NCBI GenBank assembly: GCA_964550565.1
Contig: CAZKAI010000103.1
Location: 1-13,885 of the forward strand
Direction: 5' to 3'
Length of the DNA: 13,885 nucleotides
DNA from: Anaeroglomus sp964550565
GTDB taxonomy: Bacteria; Planctomycetota; Phycisphaerae; Sedimentisphaerales; Anaerohalosphaeraceae
Below the pieces are notes generated by a model. The model had not been told where the DNA came from and searched no databases. It saw only the letters and a list, made by a program, of their open reading frames with translations. Position 1 is the stretch's first letter. Every line of letters starts with the position of its first letter. The position numbers were made by a program, and so were the translations under genes. This document shows, piece after piece, positions 6,029-13,885 of the stretch.

Positions 6029-7476
6029 TGGCCGCCTCCGAGGGAAGCCATCAATTCGGCCTTTAACTGCTGCTGAGTCTTTTCCAGTTCGGCGGCGACC
6101 TTTTGATATTTGGCCAGCAGTTTGGACGGGGCAATATGGGTCGGGTCCTGAATATTGGGATTCTTAATGTCGAGATTGTAGTTATTGTCGATAATCTGCT
6201 GGACGGGTACCTTCCAGGCAAAATCATTTTCTACACGATTCTCCCACCATGCCTTTTCAGGTTCAAATTCTTCAATCCGCATGGGTCTGCCCTTATTGTA
6301 CGATTTGGCTCCTTGGGGGTACGGGTGTTCATAGTACCAGACCTCCTTGGTCGGACTGCCCTTGGCGAAAAACAGAAGATTGGTCTTGATGCCGGTATAG
6401 GGATTAAATACTCCATTGGGCAGGCGGACAATGGTATGCAGGTTGCACTCGGTCAGGAGTTTTTCCTTGATGCGGGTTTTGATGCCCTCGCCAAACAGGG
6501 TTCCATCCGGCAGAACAATAGCCGCCCTGCCGCCCGGTTTAAGAATATGCATAATCAGCACCAGGAACAGGTCTGCGGTTTCACGGGTACGAAAATTGGT
6601 CGGAAAATTGTTCTCGATACCGTCTTCTTCCATGCCGCCAAACGGTGGATTGGTGACAACCACATCCACGCGATCTGCAGGACCAATATCCCGCAGCGGA
6701 CGCGACAGGGTATTGTCGTGGCGGATATTAATGGGATTTTCGATGCCGTGCAGGAGCATATTGGTCGTACACAGCAGATGCGGCAGCGGTTTTTTCTCGA
6801 CACCGCGGAGGGATTCCTGAAGTTTCTTTTCCTGGGCGGGTGTTTTGACATAGTTGCTGCGGACATGTTCAATTGTACAGGTTAAAAAGCCGCCTGTGCC
6901 GCAGGCCGGATCCAAAACGATTTCACCAAGTCTCGGGTCGGTCATATCAACCATGAACTGCGTAACTGCACGCGGGGTATAATACTCCCCCGCATTGCCA
7001 GCACTTTGCAGGTCTTTGAGGATTTTTTCATAAATATCGCCAAAGAGATGGCGGTCCTGGGCCTTGTTAAAGTCAATGGTTTCATTGATTTTGTTGATGA
7101 CTTGCCGCAGGAGGGTGCCGGACTTCATGTAGTTGTAAGAATCTTCGAAGACTGAACGAATCAGAAATCCGCGAGGATTTTTCTGGGGATCGGCGGGTAG
7201 TTCCTTAAGGGTCTTAAACAGGTCGTTATTGACAAATTCCAGCAATTCATCACCTGTGATGCCTTCGGTATCGCCAGCCCAACTACTCCAGCGGAGGCGT
7301 TTTGGGATAGGAGACTTATAATTATCGCGGGTTTGTTCGTATTCAAGTTCCTGGTCGTCGAAGATTTTCAGAAATAGCAGCCAGCCCATCTGGCTGATTC
7401 GCTGGGCATCGCCATCGACGCCGACATCTTTTCGCATGATGTCCTGAATACTCTTAATTGCGGCACTTAATGACAT
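6025..7476 (-). CDS. hsdM: Type I restriction-modification system adenine methyltransferase HsdM
   Basis: Encodes 483 residues. The N-terminal helical domain (about 1-140) includes RISQMGWLLFLKIFDDQE, typical of HsdM. The Rossmann methyltransferase core follows: AGEYYTPRAV at 162-170, S-adenosylmethionine motif I DPACGTGGF at 189-197, and catalytic motif IV NPPFGG at 276-281, which is the N6-adenine signature. ADLFLVLIMHILKPGG and RLPNGVF..YTGIKTNLLFF are conserved later elements. It methylates adenines in the target bound by HsdS, protecting host DNA, and is needed for restriction as part of the holoenzyme. The ATG at 7476 follows AGGA weakly and starts 21 bases after the hsdR stop; the stop overlaps hsdS by four bases. 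The C-terminal tail is rich in Gln, Lys and Glu and probably coiled, for HsdS contact. The length is normal for the family and no key residue is missing. Confidence 0.95.
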   Translation of the reverse strand: MSLSAAIKSIQDIMRKDVGVDGDAQRISQMGWLLFLKIFDDQELEYEQTRDNYKSPIPKRLRWSSWAGDTEGITGDELLEFVNNDLFKTLKELPADPQKNPRGFLIRSVFEDSYNYMKSGTLLRQVINKINETIDFNKAQDRHLFGDIYEKILKDLQSAGNAGEYYTPRAVTQFMVDMTDPRLGEIVLDPACGTGGFLTCTIEHVRSNYVKTPAQEKKLQESLRGVEKKPLPHLLCTTNMLLHGIENPINIRHDNTLSRPLRDIGPADRVDVVVTNPPFGGMEEDGIENNFPTNFRTRETADLFLVLIMHILKPGGRAAIVLPDGTLFGEGIKTRIKEKLLTECNLHTIVRLPNGVFNPYTGIKTNLLFFAKGSPTKEVWYYEHPYPQGAKSYNKGRPMRIEEFEPEKAWWENRVENDFAWKVPVQQIIDNNYNLDIKNPNIQDPTHIAPSKLLAKYQKVAAELEKTQQQLKAELMASLGGGQ

Positions 7477-7497
7477 ATATAGTATGAATCCTTTCAG

Positions 7498-9864
7498 TTA
7501 TGCAGCAACGTATAATTGCTTTTCCAGTTCTTTGACGGCCTGCTGATAGGCTTCTTTGCCGCCAAAGCATTGAATAATCTCGACCGGGGTGCCAAAGCCA
7601 TTGATTGGCTGGACACGCAGGATGTCGATATTTTCGATATGTTCGATGCCTTCATCGGCATATTTATCCAGTAAAGCGTTGAGAACGGCACGGGCCTTTT
7701 CGCCGTATTTGGTGAAGTAATTGCGTTTTTTGACATTTTCGGCACGTTCTCGGCGGGTCAGCGGCGGCCTGTCAAAAGCGACATGGCAAACCAGATCAAA
7801 CGGGTCGTAATCTTTGCCGACTTCCTGGGCCAGTTCGGCCAGAAATACACCGTGTTCGGTGAGTTCGTCCAGAATCGCCTTTTTCTGCTCGGCGCCAGTC
7901 CAGGTATTCAGAAACTCATCCAATGATTCATATTGGCCAAGGATATTACGCCGGGAGTAGTCCCTGAGCGATTCAGTAATAAGTTTACCGTCCTGGCCGA
8001 TATACTGGACCCGTTCGGCAATCACCTGGACGGGAACATCGCTGACGTAGTATTTGACTCGTCTGGGTCCTTCCGGCCCGGGCGGTGGTCCATCAGGACC
8101 GGGCGGAGGCATCGGGTCATCGGGGCCGTCGTTGGGGCCGGGATTGGTTTGGTCATCCTCTGGGGGAACTGGCGTTTCATCTGGACGGGGTTGGTAAATC
8201 TGGACTGGAGCCCCGTCAAAGTCGGGATCGGCAAACAATTCCGTCGCCTTGCGGAAATCCATGATGGTGAAAAAGAATTTCTCATATTCTGGCTTAATGC
8301 GTGTGCCGCGGCCAATAATCTGTTTGAAACGGGTCATGGACTTGATGGTCTGGTCCAGAACGATGAGCTTGCAGGTCTGGGCATCGACGCCCGTATTGAG
8401 CAATTGTGAGGTCGTGGCGATAACGGGAAATCGTTGTTCCGGGTCAATAAAATTATCCAGTTCAGCCTTGCCATAGGCATCATCGCCAGTAATCTTGACG
8501 ACGTATTTACTGTTGTCTTTGGCAATATCTCCATTGGCATTGACCAGGGCCTGGCGCATCCGTTCCGCGTGGTCGATATCCTCGCAGAAGATAATGCTTT
8601 TATCATATCGATTGGTGCCCTTTAGAAACTCCGTAACCTTGTGGGCAACCAGTTCGGTACGCTGATCCAAAACAAGATTGCGGTCAAAATCCTTTTGGTT
8701 ATAAATTCGGTCTTCAATCACCTGCCCGCGGTCATCCATTTTGCCGTCAGGCGGACGCCAGCCAGTGAGGTCTTTATCGATATCAATTCGAACAACCTTA
8801 TAAGGGGCCAGAAAACCATCCTCAATACCCTGTTTGAGCGAATAGGTATAGATGGGTTCGCCAAAATAAGCAATGTTGGAGACATCTTCGGTTTCTCTTG
8901 GAGTTGCGGTCATGCCGATATGAGTAGCGGAGGTGAAATAATCCAGAATTTCGTGCCATGCCGAATCTTCAGCAGCACTGCCGCGATGGCACTCATCAAC
9001 GACAATCAGGTCGAAAAAGTCTGGCGAGAACTGTTTGTAGATATTCTTTTCTTCTTCGGTGCCACTAATGGCCTGATACAGGCATAAGTAGATTTCAAAG
9101 GCTTTGTTGACCTGACGGTTTTTGATTTTGGTCATGGCCGAGCCAAACGGCTTGAAGTCGTTGATACGGGTTTGATCGACAAGGATGTTACGGTCAGCCA
9201 GGAAGAGGATTCGCTTTTTGGCGCGGGCTTTCCAGAGCCGCCAGATAATCTGAAATGCGACATACGTTTTGCCAGTACCGGTGGCCATGACAAGCAGGAT
9301 ACGATTTTGGCCCTTACTGATAGCATCTAGGGTACGATTGATTGCATTGACCTGATAATAGCGAGGCTTTTTGCCGCTGGCGTCGGTATAATAATCGTGA
9401 GTGACAATAGGCAGTTGGGCATCCTGGATCCCCTTGTAGATGCTGTATCGTCGCCAGAGTTCATGTGGCGATGGGAAGGCATTTAATGGGATTTCGGTTT
9501 CAATTTGGGGAGACTGGCCAGTCGTATCATGCTGAAGAAAGGCGTCCCCATTGGAGGAAAAAGCCAGGGGGACATCCAGCATGGCTGCATATTCAAGGGC
9601 CTGCTGCATTCCATGGCCGACAGTATGGGTGTTATCCTTGGCTTCGATAACGGCGATGGGGATGTTGGGCTTGTAATACAAAACATAATCAACACGTTTG
9701 GGAGTGCCCCGGGTGACGGAATTACCACGGACATTGATGCGGCCATCGGTCAGGGAAACTTCTTCCAGAAACTGGGTTAGGGTATCCCATCCGGCAGCTT
9801 CCAAAGCCGGTGTAATGAATTTGGTGCAAATATCGCGTTCTGATAAATCCTTTTTCGATACCAT
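7498..9864 (-). CDS. hsdR: Type I restriction-modification system endonuclease/translocase HsdR (EcoEI-like)
   Basis: Encodes 788 residues from the chosen start. N-terminal nuclease: D59 in RVDYVLYY and E74-A-K76 in VIEAK, followed by MQQALEYAAML, the PD-(D/E)XK pattern of restriction subunits. Superfamily 2 motor: Walker A ATGTGKT at 194-200, DECH at 290-293, GMTATP at 317-322, and QIIGRGTR at 515-522. A proline/glycine/aspartate-rich linker at about 559-602 leads to an EcoEI-type C-terminal domain that contacts the methylase. It uses ATP to pull DNA and cut away from the target. The frame stays open to 10158, but that extension runs antisense to a pseudogene. MVSKKDLSERDICTKF at 9864 is the start expected from the family, with AAGGA 13 bases upstream. 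Alternative starts such as the ATG at 9885 have no ribosome site. First gene of hsdRMS, with a good promoter upstream. Confidence 0.94.
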   Translation of the reverse strand: MVSKKDLSERDICTKFITPALEAAGWDTLTQFLEEVSLTDGRINVRGNSVTRGTPKRVDYVLYYKPNIPIAVIEAKDNTHTVGHGMQQALEYAAMLDVPLAFSSNGDAFLQHDTTGQSPQIETEIPLNAFPSPHELWRRYSIYKGIQDAQLPIVTHDYYTDASGKKPRYYQVNAINRTLDAISKGQNRILLVMATGTGKTYVAFQIIWRLWKARAKKRILFLADRNILVDQTRINDFKPFGSAMTKIKNRQVNKAFEIYLCLYQAISGTEEEKNIYKQFSPDFFDLIVVDECHRGSAAEDSAWHEILDYFTSATHIGMTATPRETEDVSNIAYFGEPIYTYSLKQGIEDGFLAPYKVVRIDIDKDLTGWRPPDGKMDDRGQVIEDRIYNQKDFDRNLVLDQRTELVAHKVTEFLKGTNRYDKSIIFCEDIDHAERMRQALVNANGDIAKDNSKYVVKITGDDAYGKAELDNFIDPEQRFPVIATTSQLLNTGVDAQTCKLIVLDQTIKSMTRFKQIIGRGTRIKPEYEKFFFTIMDFRKATELFADPDFDGAPVQIYQPRPDETPVPPEDDQTNPGPNDGPDDPMPPPGPDGPPPGPEGPRRVKYYVSDVPVQVIAERVQYIGQDGKLITESLRDYSRRNILGQYESLDEFLNTWTGAEQKKAILDELTEHGVFLAELAQEVGKDYDPFDLVCHVAFDRPPLTRRERAENVKKRNYFTKYGEKARAVLNALLDKYADEGIEHIENIDILRVQPINGFGTPVEIIQCFGGKEAYQQAVKELEKQLYVAA

Positions 9865-9877
9865 AATCGAAATAAGT

Positions 9878-9882
9878 TCCTT
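9878..9882 (-). promoter_or_regulatory. Putative ribosome binding site of hsdR
   Basis: AAGGA on the minus strand, 13 bases before the ATG at 9864. The spacing is long, but no better site precedes any alternative start, and the family N-terminus begins here. Confidence 0.4.
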
Positions 9883-9935
9883 CATAAAACAAATGTTTAC
9901 GAGGGATTCTGGAAACTCCGACTCCCGTAGGGGAT

Positions 9936-9964
9936 ATTGTACGACTATGAATAGGGGTTTGCAA
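9936..9964 (-). promoter_or_regulatory. Putative housekeeping-type promoter of hsdRMS
   Basis: On the minus strand TTGCAA (9959-9964) is followed after exactly 17 bases by TACAAT (9936-9941), close to the bacterial vegetative consensus. Transcription would start near 9929, leaving a leader of roughly 65 bases before the hsdR ATG. I see no operator-like palindrome over it. Confidence 0.55.
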
Positions 9965-10019
9965 TCGGAATTTGGGGTAAAAATACGTGAAATGTTAAAA
10001 TAGGCAATAATCACTGGGC

Positions 10020-10312
10020 GACTCATACCCATTGGGTCGGGAAGCCACCAAAGAAGCCGTGCAGGGCTGGCTTTGACATGTTGATTGTCTGCGGTTTTGC
10101 TTAAACCCACACATGTCGGAGGAGGCCAAACGGTACGGCAAGTTGACCATCCTGCCAACGCGGATGAATGCCGATTTGATGATGGGTGATGAATTTTTGA
10201 AGAAAACTGGCGCAGGCAATCTGTTTATGGTCTTTGGCGAGCCGGATGTCGAGGTCAAAAGGCTCAAGGACGGCAAATTGTAGGTCCAGATTAATTGCCT
10301 GGATATTTATGG
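10020..10312 (+). pseudogene. Decayed remnant resembling the C-terminal part of an adenine-specific DNA methyltransferase
   Basis: Most of the 442-base gap between hsdR and the large gene is a broken plus-strand coding region. Three pieces read in order: PLGREATKEAVQGWL (10029-10073), then a stop; FDMLIVCGFA one frame over (10072-10101), then a stop; and from 10104 NPHMSEEAKRYGKL with further text containing TRMNADLMMG and KKTGAGNLFMVFGEPDVEV to DGKL. After a TAG at 10281, VQINCLDIYG continues in frame. This order and wording match my memory of large Mod-like adenine methylases, where TRMNADL, GAGNLFxVFGEPD and GLDIYDP occur in sequence. The two frame changes and the TAG show that it is not functional; a 56-residue open frame from 10113 would be a leftover. 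It lies opposite to all neighbours. The coding remnant is likely; the family is from memory only. Confidence 0.5.
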
Positions 10313-13300
10313 ACTGACGATATTAGCCTTTAATTCCATCCAATGGTTCATAAAAATGGAAAGGTCGACTAATCCAACTTCGCCAGATTTATCAAAATCC
10401 GTACCTTCGCAAAAAGCGTTACTTACATCGCAATTATTGTTTAACCACCACATTGATAACCGTTCATATTCTTGCAAATTAACTCCATAATCCCCAACTG
10501 TGTCATACTCTGACTCTTGCTGCCAGATTAACCGAGGATATGAAAGCCCATCTCGTATTTTCCACATGGGGGCAGGCTCCCCTTCTTGCCCCAGGTCAAA
10601 CACCCATCCTGCTTCTGCAAATGTTTCAGTAGACTGCATTTCTAAATGAGTTTTACCAATACCTCCATCACTCTCTGCCTGCCCACTGGCTTGATTATCC
10701 CAGAATGACATCGTGGTAAATGCACTGTTGGCAAGGCCTACTAGACCACCAATCGAGTAATTGCCAACAACTCGACCACCAGAATAACAGTCGATAATCT
10801 CGGAATCAAAGGCATTACATCCAACCAATCCTCCCACAATCATATCCCCTCTAACATCAGATACTGAATAAGAATTGTCAATGGTTGAACTGTAATTACT
10901 GCCAACTAAACCTCCAATAAAAGAATAGCCTTGGAGAGTACCCATTGAAAAACTCTCTGCTAAAGAGCTTTTTTCTTCGTTACTGCCAATCACGCCTCCA
11001 ATAGTATCTCCCATTATCTGCCCCTGGAAGTAACAGCGACTGACCAATCCTGTATAATTATAACCGACAATACCGCCAATATATGAATCCCCAGCCAGAT
11101 TCATCTGTGAACCGCAGTTCAATATAGTTCCTTCCCAATTGTATCCCACAATACCGCCAACACTATCTCTGGCATTAATCAAACCTGTCACAAAGCAGCC
11201 GCTTATATCACACCCTTCATTATACCCCACGATACCGCCAACATATGAACTTTGGGGGGTATTAATCGTTATATTCTTCAGGATCAGGTTTTTAATCTGT
11301 CCGCCACCACTTAGATAGCCGAACGCGCCAACACACTCTTGAGGCTGATCACTGGCATAGGTGTAATTCGATATGGTTTTGCCATTTCCATTAAATACAC
11401 CGGTAAATGGCACATTGTTTGGATCTTCCCACCCAGAATAAACGCCTATCGGAAATAGACTCAGACCCTTATAATTCGAAAAGTCAATATTTGCCATTAA
11501 AATAAAATGTTTGTCCCAATCTATAGGCATATTCATCAGATAGTTTAAATCAAAAGCATTCCCAATAATGTAAGGATCGGCCTCGGTTCCACTGCCAGAC
11601 CAATGGTGCCCACTGAAAAACGAAGGATAATCTCCATCTGGCATCCACCAATCTGGTATATCGCCATCGGAATAGGTGAAATCCCAGCCCGCTAAGATAA
11701 ATGTCGAAATTGTCTTCATCTCAATTGTAGTTATTCCAATACCACCATCACTGATTATTAGTCCACTACTCTGTATATCCCAAAAGCATGAGGTTATTGA
11801 TTGATCAAAGACATTTGCTCCTACCAAACCGCCAGTACTATCGTTACCACTTACGGCACCACTGGAATAGCAGGTAGTGATTGTACCATTGCTTCCATTA
11901 TTTCCCACTAATCCACCAATAAAATTATTTGTTCCATTAACACTGCCTGTAGCATAGCAGATTTTTATAAAGCCGTGATTAGCCCCCACTAAACCGCCAA
12001 CATAGTCTCGTCCGCCAACTGAACTGGTTGTACGGCAGGAGATAAGTGTACAAGCACTATTGACCCCGACCAGCCCCCCTACAAATCGAGTTCCAGTAAC
12101 TGAACCAGCCGTATAACAGGAAGTGATAGATACAACTCCTTCAAGTTCACCTACAATTCCTCCAACACATCCAACATCTTCTCCTACCCCACTAATTGAT
12201 CCAATTACATAGCAGGATGTTAAGCTGCCACCGGCATTATTTCTTCCCATAAGCCCGCCCACGCGATCGCGACCTATTATATTGACATTCACTACACCCA
12301 AATTGCAAATTTGGCCGCCTGAGTCAACATTACCAAACAAGCCTATGTAATCTTTTGTCAGCGCGATTATAGCCAGATTAGATATAACATGCCCATTACC
12401 ATCGAAAATACCCGTAAAGGATGTACCCTCGTGATTGGTATCGGTATTATCTATATCTGGAGCGATAGGAGCTTGGGTAAAAGTCAGTTCGGATAAGTCA
12501 ATGTTAGCTGTTAGAATAAAAGACTTGTCCCAATCGGCTGGAGTTGTTGATAATTGCTGGAAATCGCCAATATTAGCAATTTGATATGGATCCATTTCAG
12601 TTCCACTTCCCCCACTGTATTTCACAGGTCCCGTGATAGAGACAATACGGAATCCGACATCATATACTTCGTCTGTTATCGGAACATCAATTCGTATATA
12701 CGATGCTGGGGAATCAGAGATTCCTGGGTCGAAATATGAACCACCACGTCGAATTGCATCAGAAATATTTTTAAAGGTTTCAGTCAATTCCCAAACATTG
12801 CCCATCATATCGAAAGTACCATTTTCTTCCTGTTTTCCTGTACCCGCATCCCATGGGTGGTCAAGCACCTGCCAATAATTATAATTTGTGTCCACACCCG
12901 GAATGGGGGCAATACTGGTTCCATTTGCATATATCGAATAACCTGTGGCATCGGCTTTGTAATAAGCAGCCTTATACCATTCATCTTCAGTCGGTAAGCA
13001 ATAAATTGTTCCATAGGTTGCCAATGCTGCATTACGGTTAATGCCGATAAAATCACCTGGATTGGCATTATTGCCACTAAAGACATAGACCCCCTTGCTT
13101 TTGTCGCCTGAGGTAAGATAATTACAGAATTGTGCTGCTTCAAACCAACTCACACAATTGGTCGGCTGGGCAGAGGCAATATGAACAGCATTTTGGTCAT
13201 ATGCAATGCTCGGATTTCCAATTGGAGCACCAACAGCGACTGTAAAAGCATTCCATTGATCATTTGTAATCTCATATTTGCCAATATAATAATTATAACA

Positions 13301-13885
13301 GACTGTACCAAATCCTGTGGAATCAGCCTCATTATAAGCATCATCGATTGTGACGAATTCAATAGTAAATTGGTTTTCTCCCCCCCCAAAATTTACTGAA
13401 CATTCACCATAATCAGGACCCAAGGATACTGTCATATCAATTAATGTTCCAATATCTGCATGAGTTCCAGCAGGAGGCCACTGACTGATTATATTCCCAG
13501 CTTGAACAGAATTATTATAAGCGGTTGTAATAATACCAACATTGAATCCTGTAGAATTTATAACAGCTTCAGCTTCTATTTGTGTCATTCCTACTACTTC
13601 GGGAGTCATTACATATACTGGAAATTTTATTCTAGGATAATCGTCTTCAGGCATCCACCAGTCGGCCCGGTCACCATCGGAATAGCTAAAATCCCAGCCT
13701 GCTTCAAGATAAGTTGAGATGGTTTTCATTTGGATAGTTGTCTTCCCTGTGCCCATGGCGCTGGCTGTGGTGCCGGATGTCTCTGTATTCCAGATGTTTC
13801 CGCTATCTTCATATCCGCCACCGATGGTCACGTCTCCGCAGATTCCGCCATACGAAAATGCTGCCGTCAGCTTGCCGGTGGCATA
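10307..13885 (-). CDS. Large GLUG-repeat/PASTA/SUMF1-like/dockerin-like extracellular protein, 5' end outside the window
   Basis: The frame is open to the right edge, so the true start and any signal peptide are not visible; the GTG at 13831 is not a credible start. At least 1,192 residues are seen. In order, numbering from that GTG: the tail of a GLUG module (to about 72); a PASTA-like unit (73-137, VVGMTQIEAEAVI and IISQWPPAGT); a formylglycine-generating-enzyme-like domain (145-400, with YYIGKYEITNDQW, PTEDEWYKAAYY, MMGNVWELTE, RRGGSYF, VGFRIVSI); two more GLUG modules (405-740 and 744-1102, repeated VGGLVGxN and SCYxxGxVxG); and a dockerin-like C-terminus with CEGTDFDKSGEVGLVDL. The enzyme-like domain lacks the cysteine pair of true formylglycine generators after RGGS, so it is probably a structural or binding domain. 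The likely role is a secreted or surface protein, perhaps in adhesion or carbohydrate binding. This domain mixture is the best clue to a planctomycete host. Confidence 0.88.
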   Translation of the reverse strand, partial: YATGKLTAAFSYGGICGDVTIGGGYEDSGNIWNTETSGTTASAMGTGKTTIQMKTISTYLEAGWDFSYSDGDRADWWMPEDDYPRIKFPVYVMTPEVVGMTQIEAEAVINSTGFNVGIITTAYNNSVQAGNIISQWPPAGTHADIGTLIDMTVSLGPDYGECSVNFGGGENQFTIEFVTIDDAYNEADSTGFGTVCYNYYIGKYEITNDQWNAFTVAVGAPIGNPSIAYDQNAVHIASAQPTNCVSWFEAAQFCNYLTSGDKSKGVYVFSGNNANPGDFIGINRNAALATYGTIYCLPTEDEWYKAAYYKADATGYSIYANGTSIAPIPGVDTNYNYWQVLDHPWDAGTGKQEENGTFDMMGNVWELTETFKNISDAIRRGGSYFDPGISDSPASYIRIDVPITDEVYDVGFRIVSITGPVKYSGGSGTEMDPYQIANIGDFQQLSTTPADWDKSFILTANIDLSELTFTQAPIAPDIDNTDTNHEGTSFTGIFDGNGHVISNLAIIALTKDYIGLFGNVDSGGQICNLGVVNVNIIGRDRVGGLMGRNNAGGSLTSCYVIGSISGVGEDVGCVGGIVGELEGVVSITSCYTAGSVTGTRFVGGLVGVNSACTLISCRTTSSVGGRDYVGGLVGANHGFIKICYATGSVNGTNNFIGGLVGNNGSNGTITTCYSSGAVSGNDSTGGLVGANVFDQSITSCFWDIQSSGLIISDGGIGITTIEMKTISTFILAGWDFTYSDGDIPDWWMPDGDYPSFFSGHHWSGSGTEADPYIIGNAFDLNYLMNMPIDWDKHFILMANIDFSNYKGLSLFPIGVYSGWEDPNNVPFTGVFNGNGKTISNYTYASDQPQECVGAFGYLSGGGQIKNLILKNITINTPQSSYVGGIVGYNEGCDISGCFVTGLINARDSVGGIVGYNWEGTILNCGSQMNLAGDSYIGGIVGYNYTGLVSRCYFQGQIMGDTIGGVIGSNEEKSSLAESFSMGTLQGYSFIGGLVGSNYSSTIDNSYSVSDVRGDMIVGGLVGCNAFDSEIIDCYSGGRVVGNYSIGGLVGLANSAFTTMSFWDNQASGQAESDGGIGKTHLEMQSTETFAEAGWVFDLGQEGEPAPMWKIRDGLSYPRLIWQQESEYDTVGDYGVNLQEYERLSMWWLNNNCDVSNAFCEGTDFDKSGEVGLVDLSIFMNHWMELKANIVSP
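10526..11602 (-). repeat. GLUG module, last copy
   Basis: Residues 744-1102 of the large protein. It opens with SGSGTEADPYIIGNAFDL, runs through about seven short VGGIVGYN-type repeats and closes with SFWDNQASG, GGIGKTHLEMQS and a GWVFDL-type ending. The same opening and closing words occur in the preceding module. Confidence 0.75.
11612..12619 (-). repeat. GLUG module, middle copy
   Basis: Residues 405-740. It opens with SGGSGTEMDPYQIANIGDF and ends with FWDIQSSG, GGIGITTIEMKTISTF, GWDFTYSDGD and DWWMPDGDYP. The closing block is nearly the same as residues 29-66 before the PASTA unit, which shows that an earlier module precedes it. Confidence 0.75.

Noticed and set aside
6103..6885. 260-residue plus-strand open frame
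   Set aside because: It lies entirely antisense to hsdM, which has all methyltransferase motifs, and its own product shows no recognisable motif.
9865..10158. N-terminal extension of HsdR to an upstream ATG
   Set aside because: The added residues are the antisense reading of the methylase-like remnant and the promoter region, and family members begin near MVSKKDLSERD.
13829..13831. GTG at 13831 as the start of the large protein
   Set aside because: The frame continues upstream to the window edge with GLUG-like residues (YATGKLTAAFSYGGICGD), so the gene begins outside the window.

Overview
The window looks like bacterial chromosome, most probably from a planctomycete of the Phycisphaerae type. 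That is inferred mainly from the large gene at the right end, which combines GLUG repeats, a PASTA unit, a formylglycine-generating-enzyme-like (SUMF1) domain and a C-terminal dockerin-like repeat. Such chimeric extracellular proteins are typical of that group. Every intact gene I accept is on the minus strand. I see no tRNA, rRNA, CRISPR array, integrase or transposase.

Layout in the direction of transcription, right to left: (1) 13885-10307, the 3' part of the GLUG/PASTA/SUMF1/dockerin-like gene, cut by the window edge. (2) 10306-9865, a gap holding a decayed plus-strand remnant that reads like the C-terminal part of an adenine-specific DNA methyltransferase, followed by a good promoter for the next operon. 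(3) 9864-4349, a complete type I restriction-modification operon, hsdR-hsdM-hsdS, with a 4-base ATGA overlap between hsdM and hsdS. (4) 4261-2192, a tight three-gene operon: a small caspase/CHAT-like protease, a 93-residue glycine/alanine-rich membrane protein with glycine-zipper spacing, and a SIR2-like protein with an embedded four-cysteine zinc ribbon. (5) 2071-63, a GIY-YIG nuclease with an unrecognised N-terminal region, a 55-residue conserved-looking small protein, and a PD-(D/E)XK protein resembling the PGN_0703 family of putative restriction endonucleases.

Regions 3 to 5 form a defence island. The type I system is conventional: HsdS sets specificity, HsdM methylates and HsdR translocates and cleaves. 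The most interesting part is region 4. A protease, a small candidate pore former and a probable NAD-consuming enzyme are co-transcribed with short gaps and strong ribosome binding sites, and none of the three has a recognisable sensor or ATPase domain. I do not recognise this exact combination as a named system. A plausible but untested reading is an abortive-infection module in which proteolysis, membrane damage and NAD depletion are coupled. The genes of regions 4 and 5 are visibly richer in A+T than the type I operon, which fits piecemeal acquisition. All family assignments come from motifs read by eye, without database searches.
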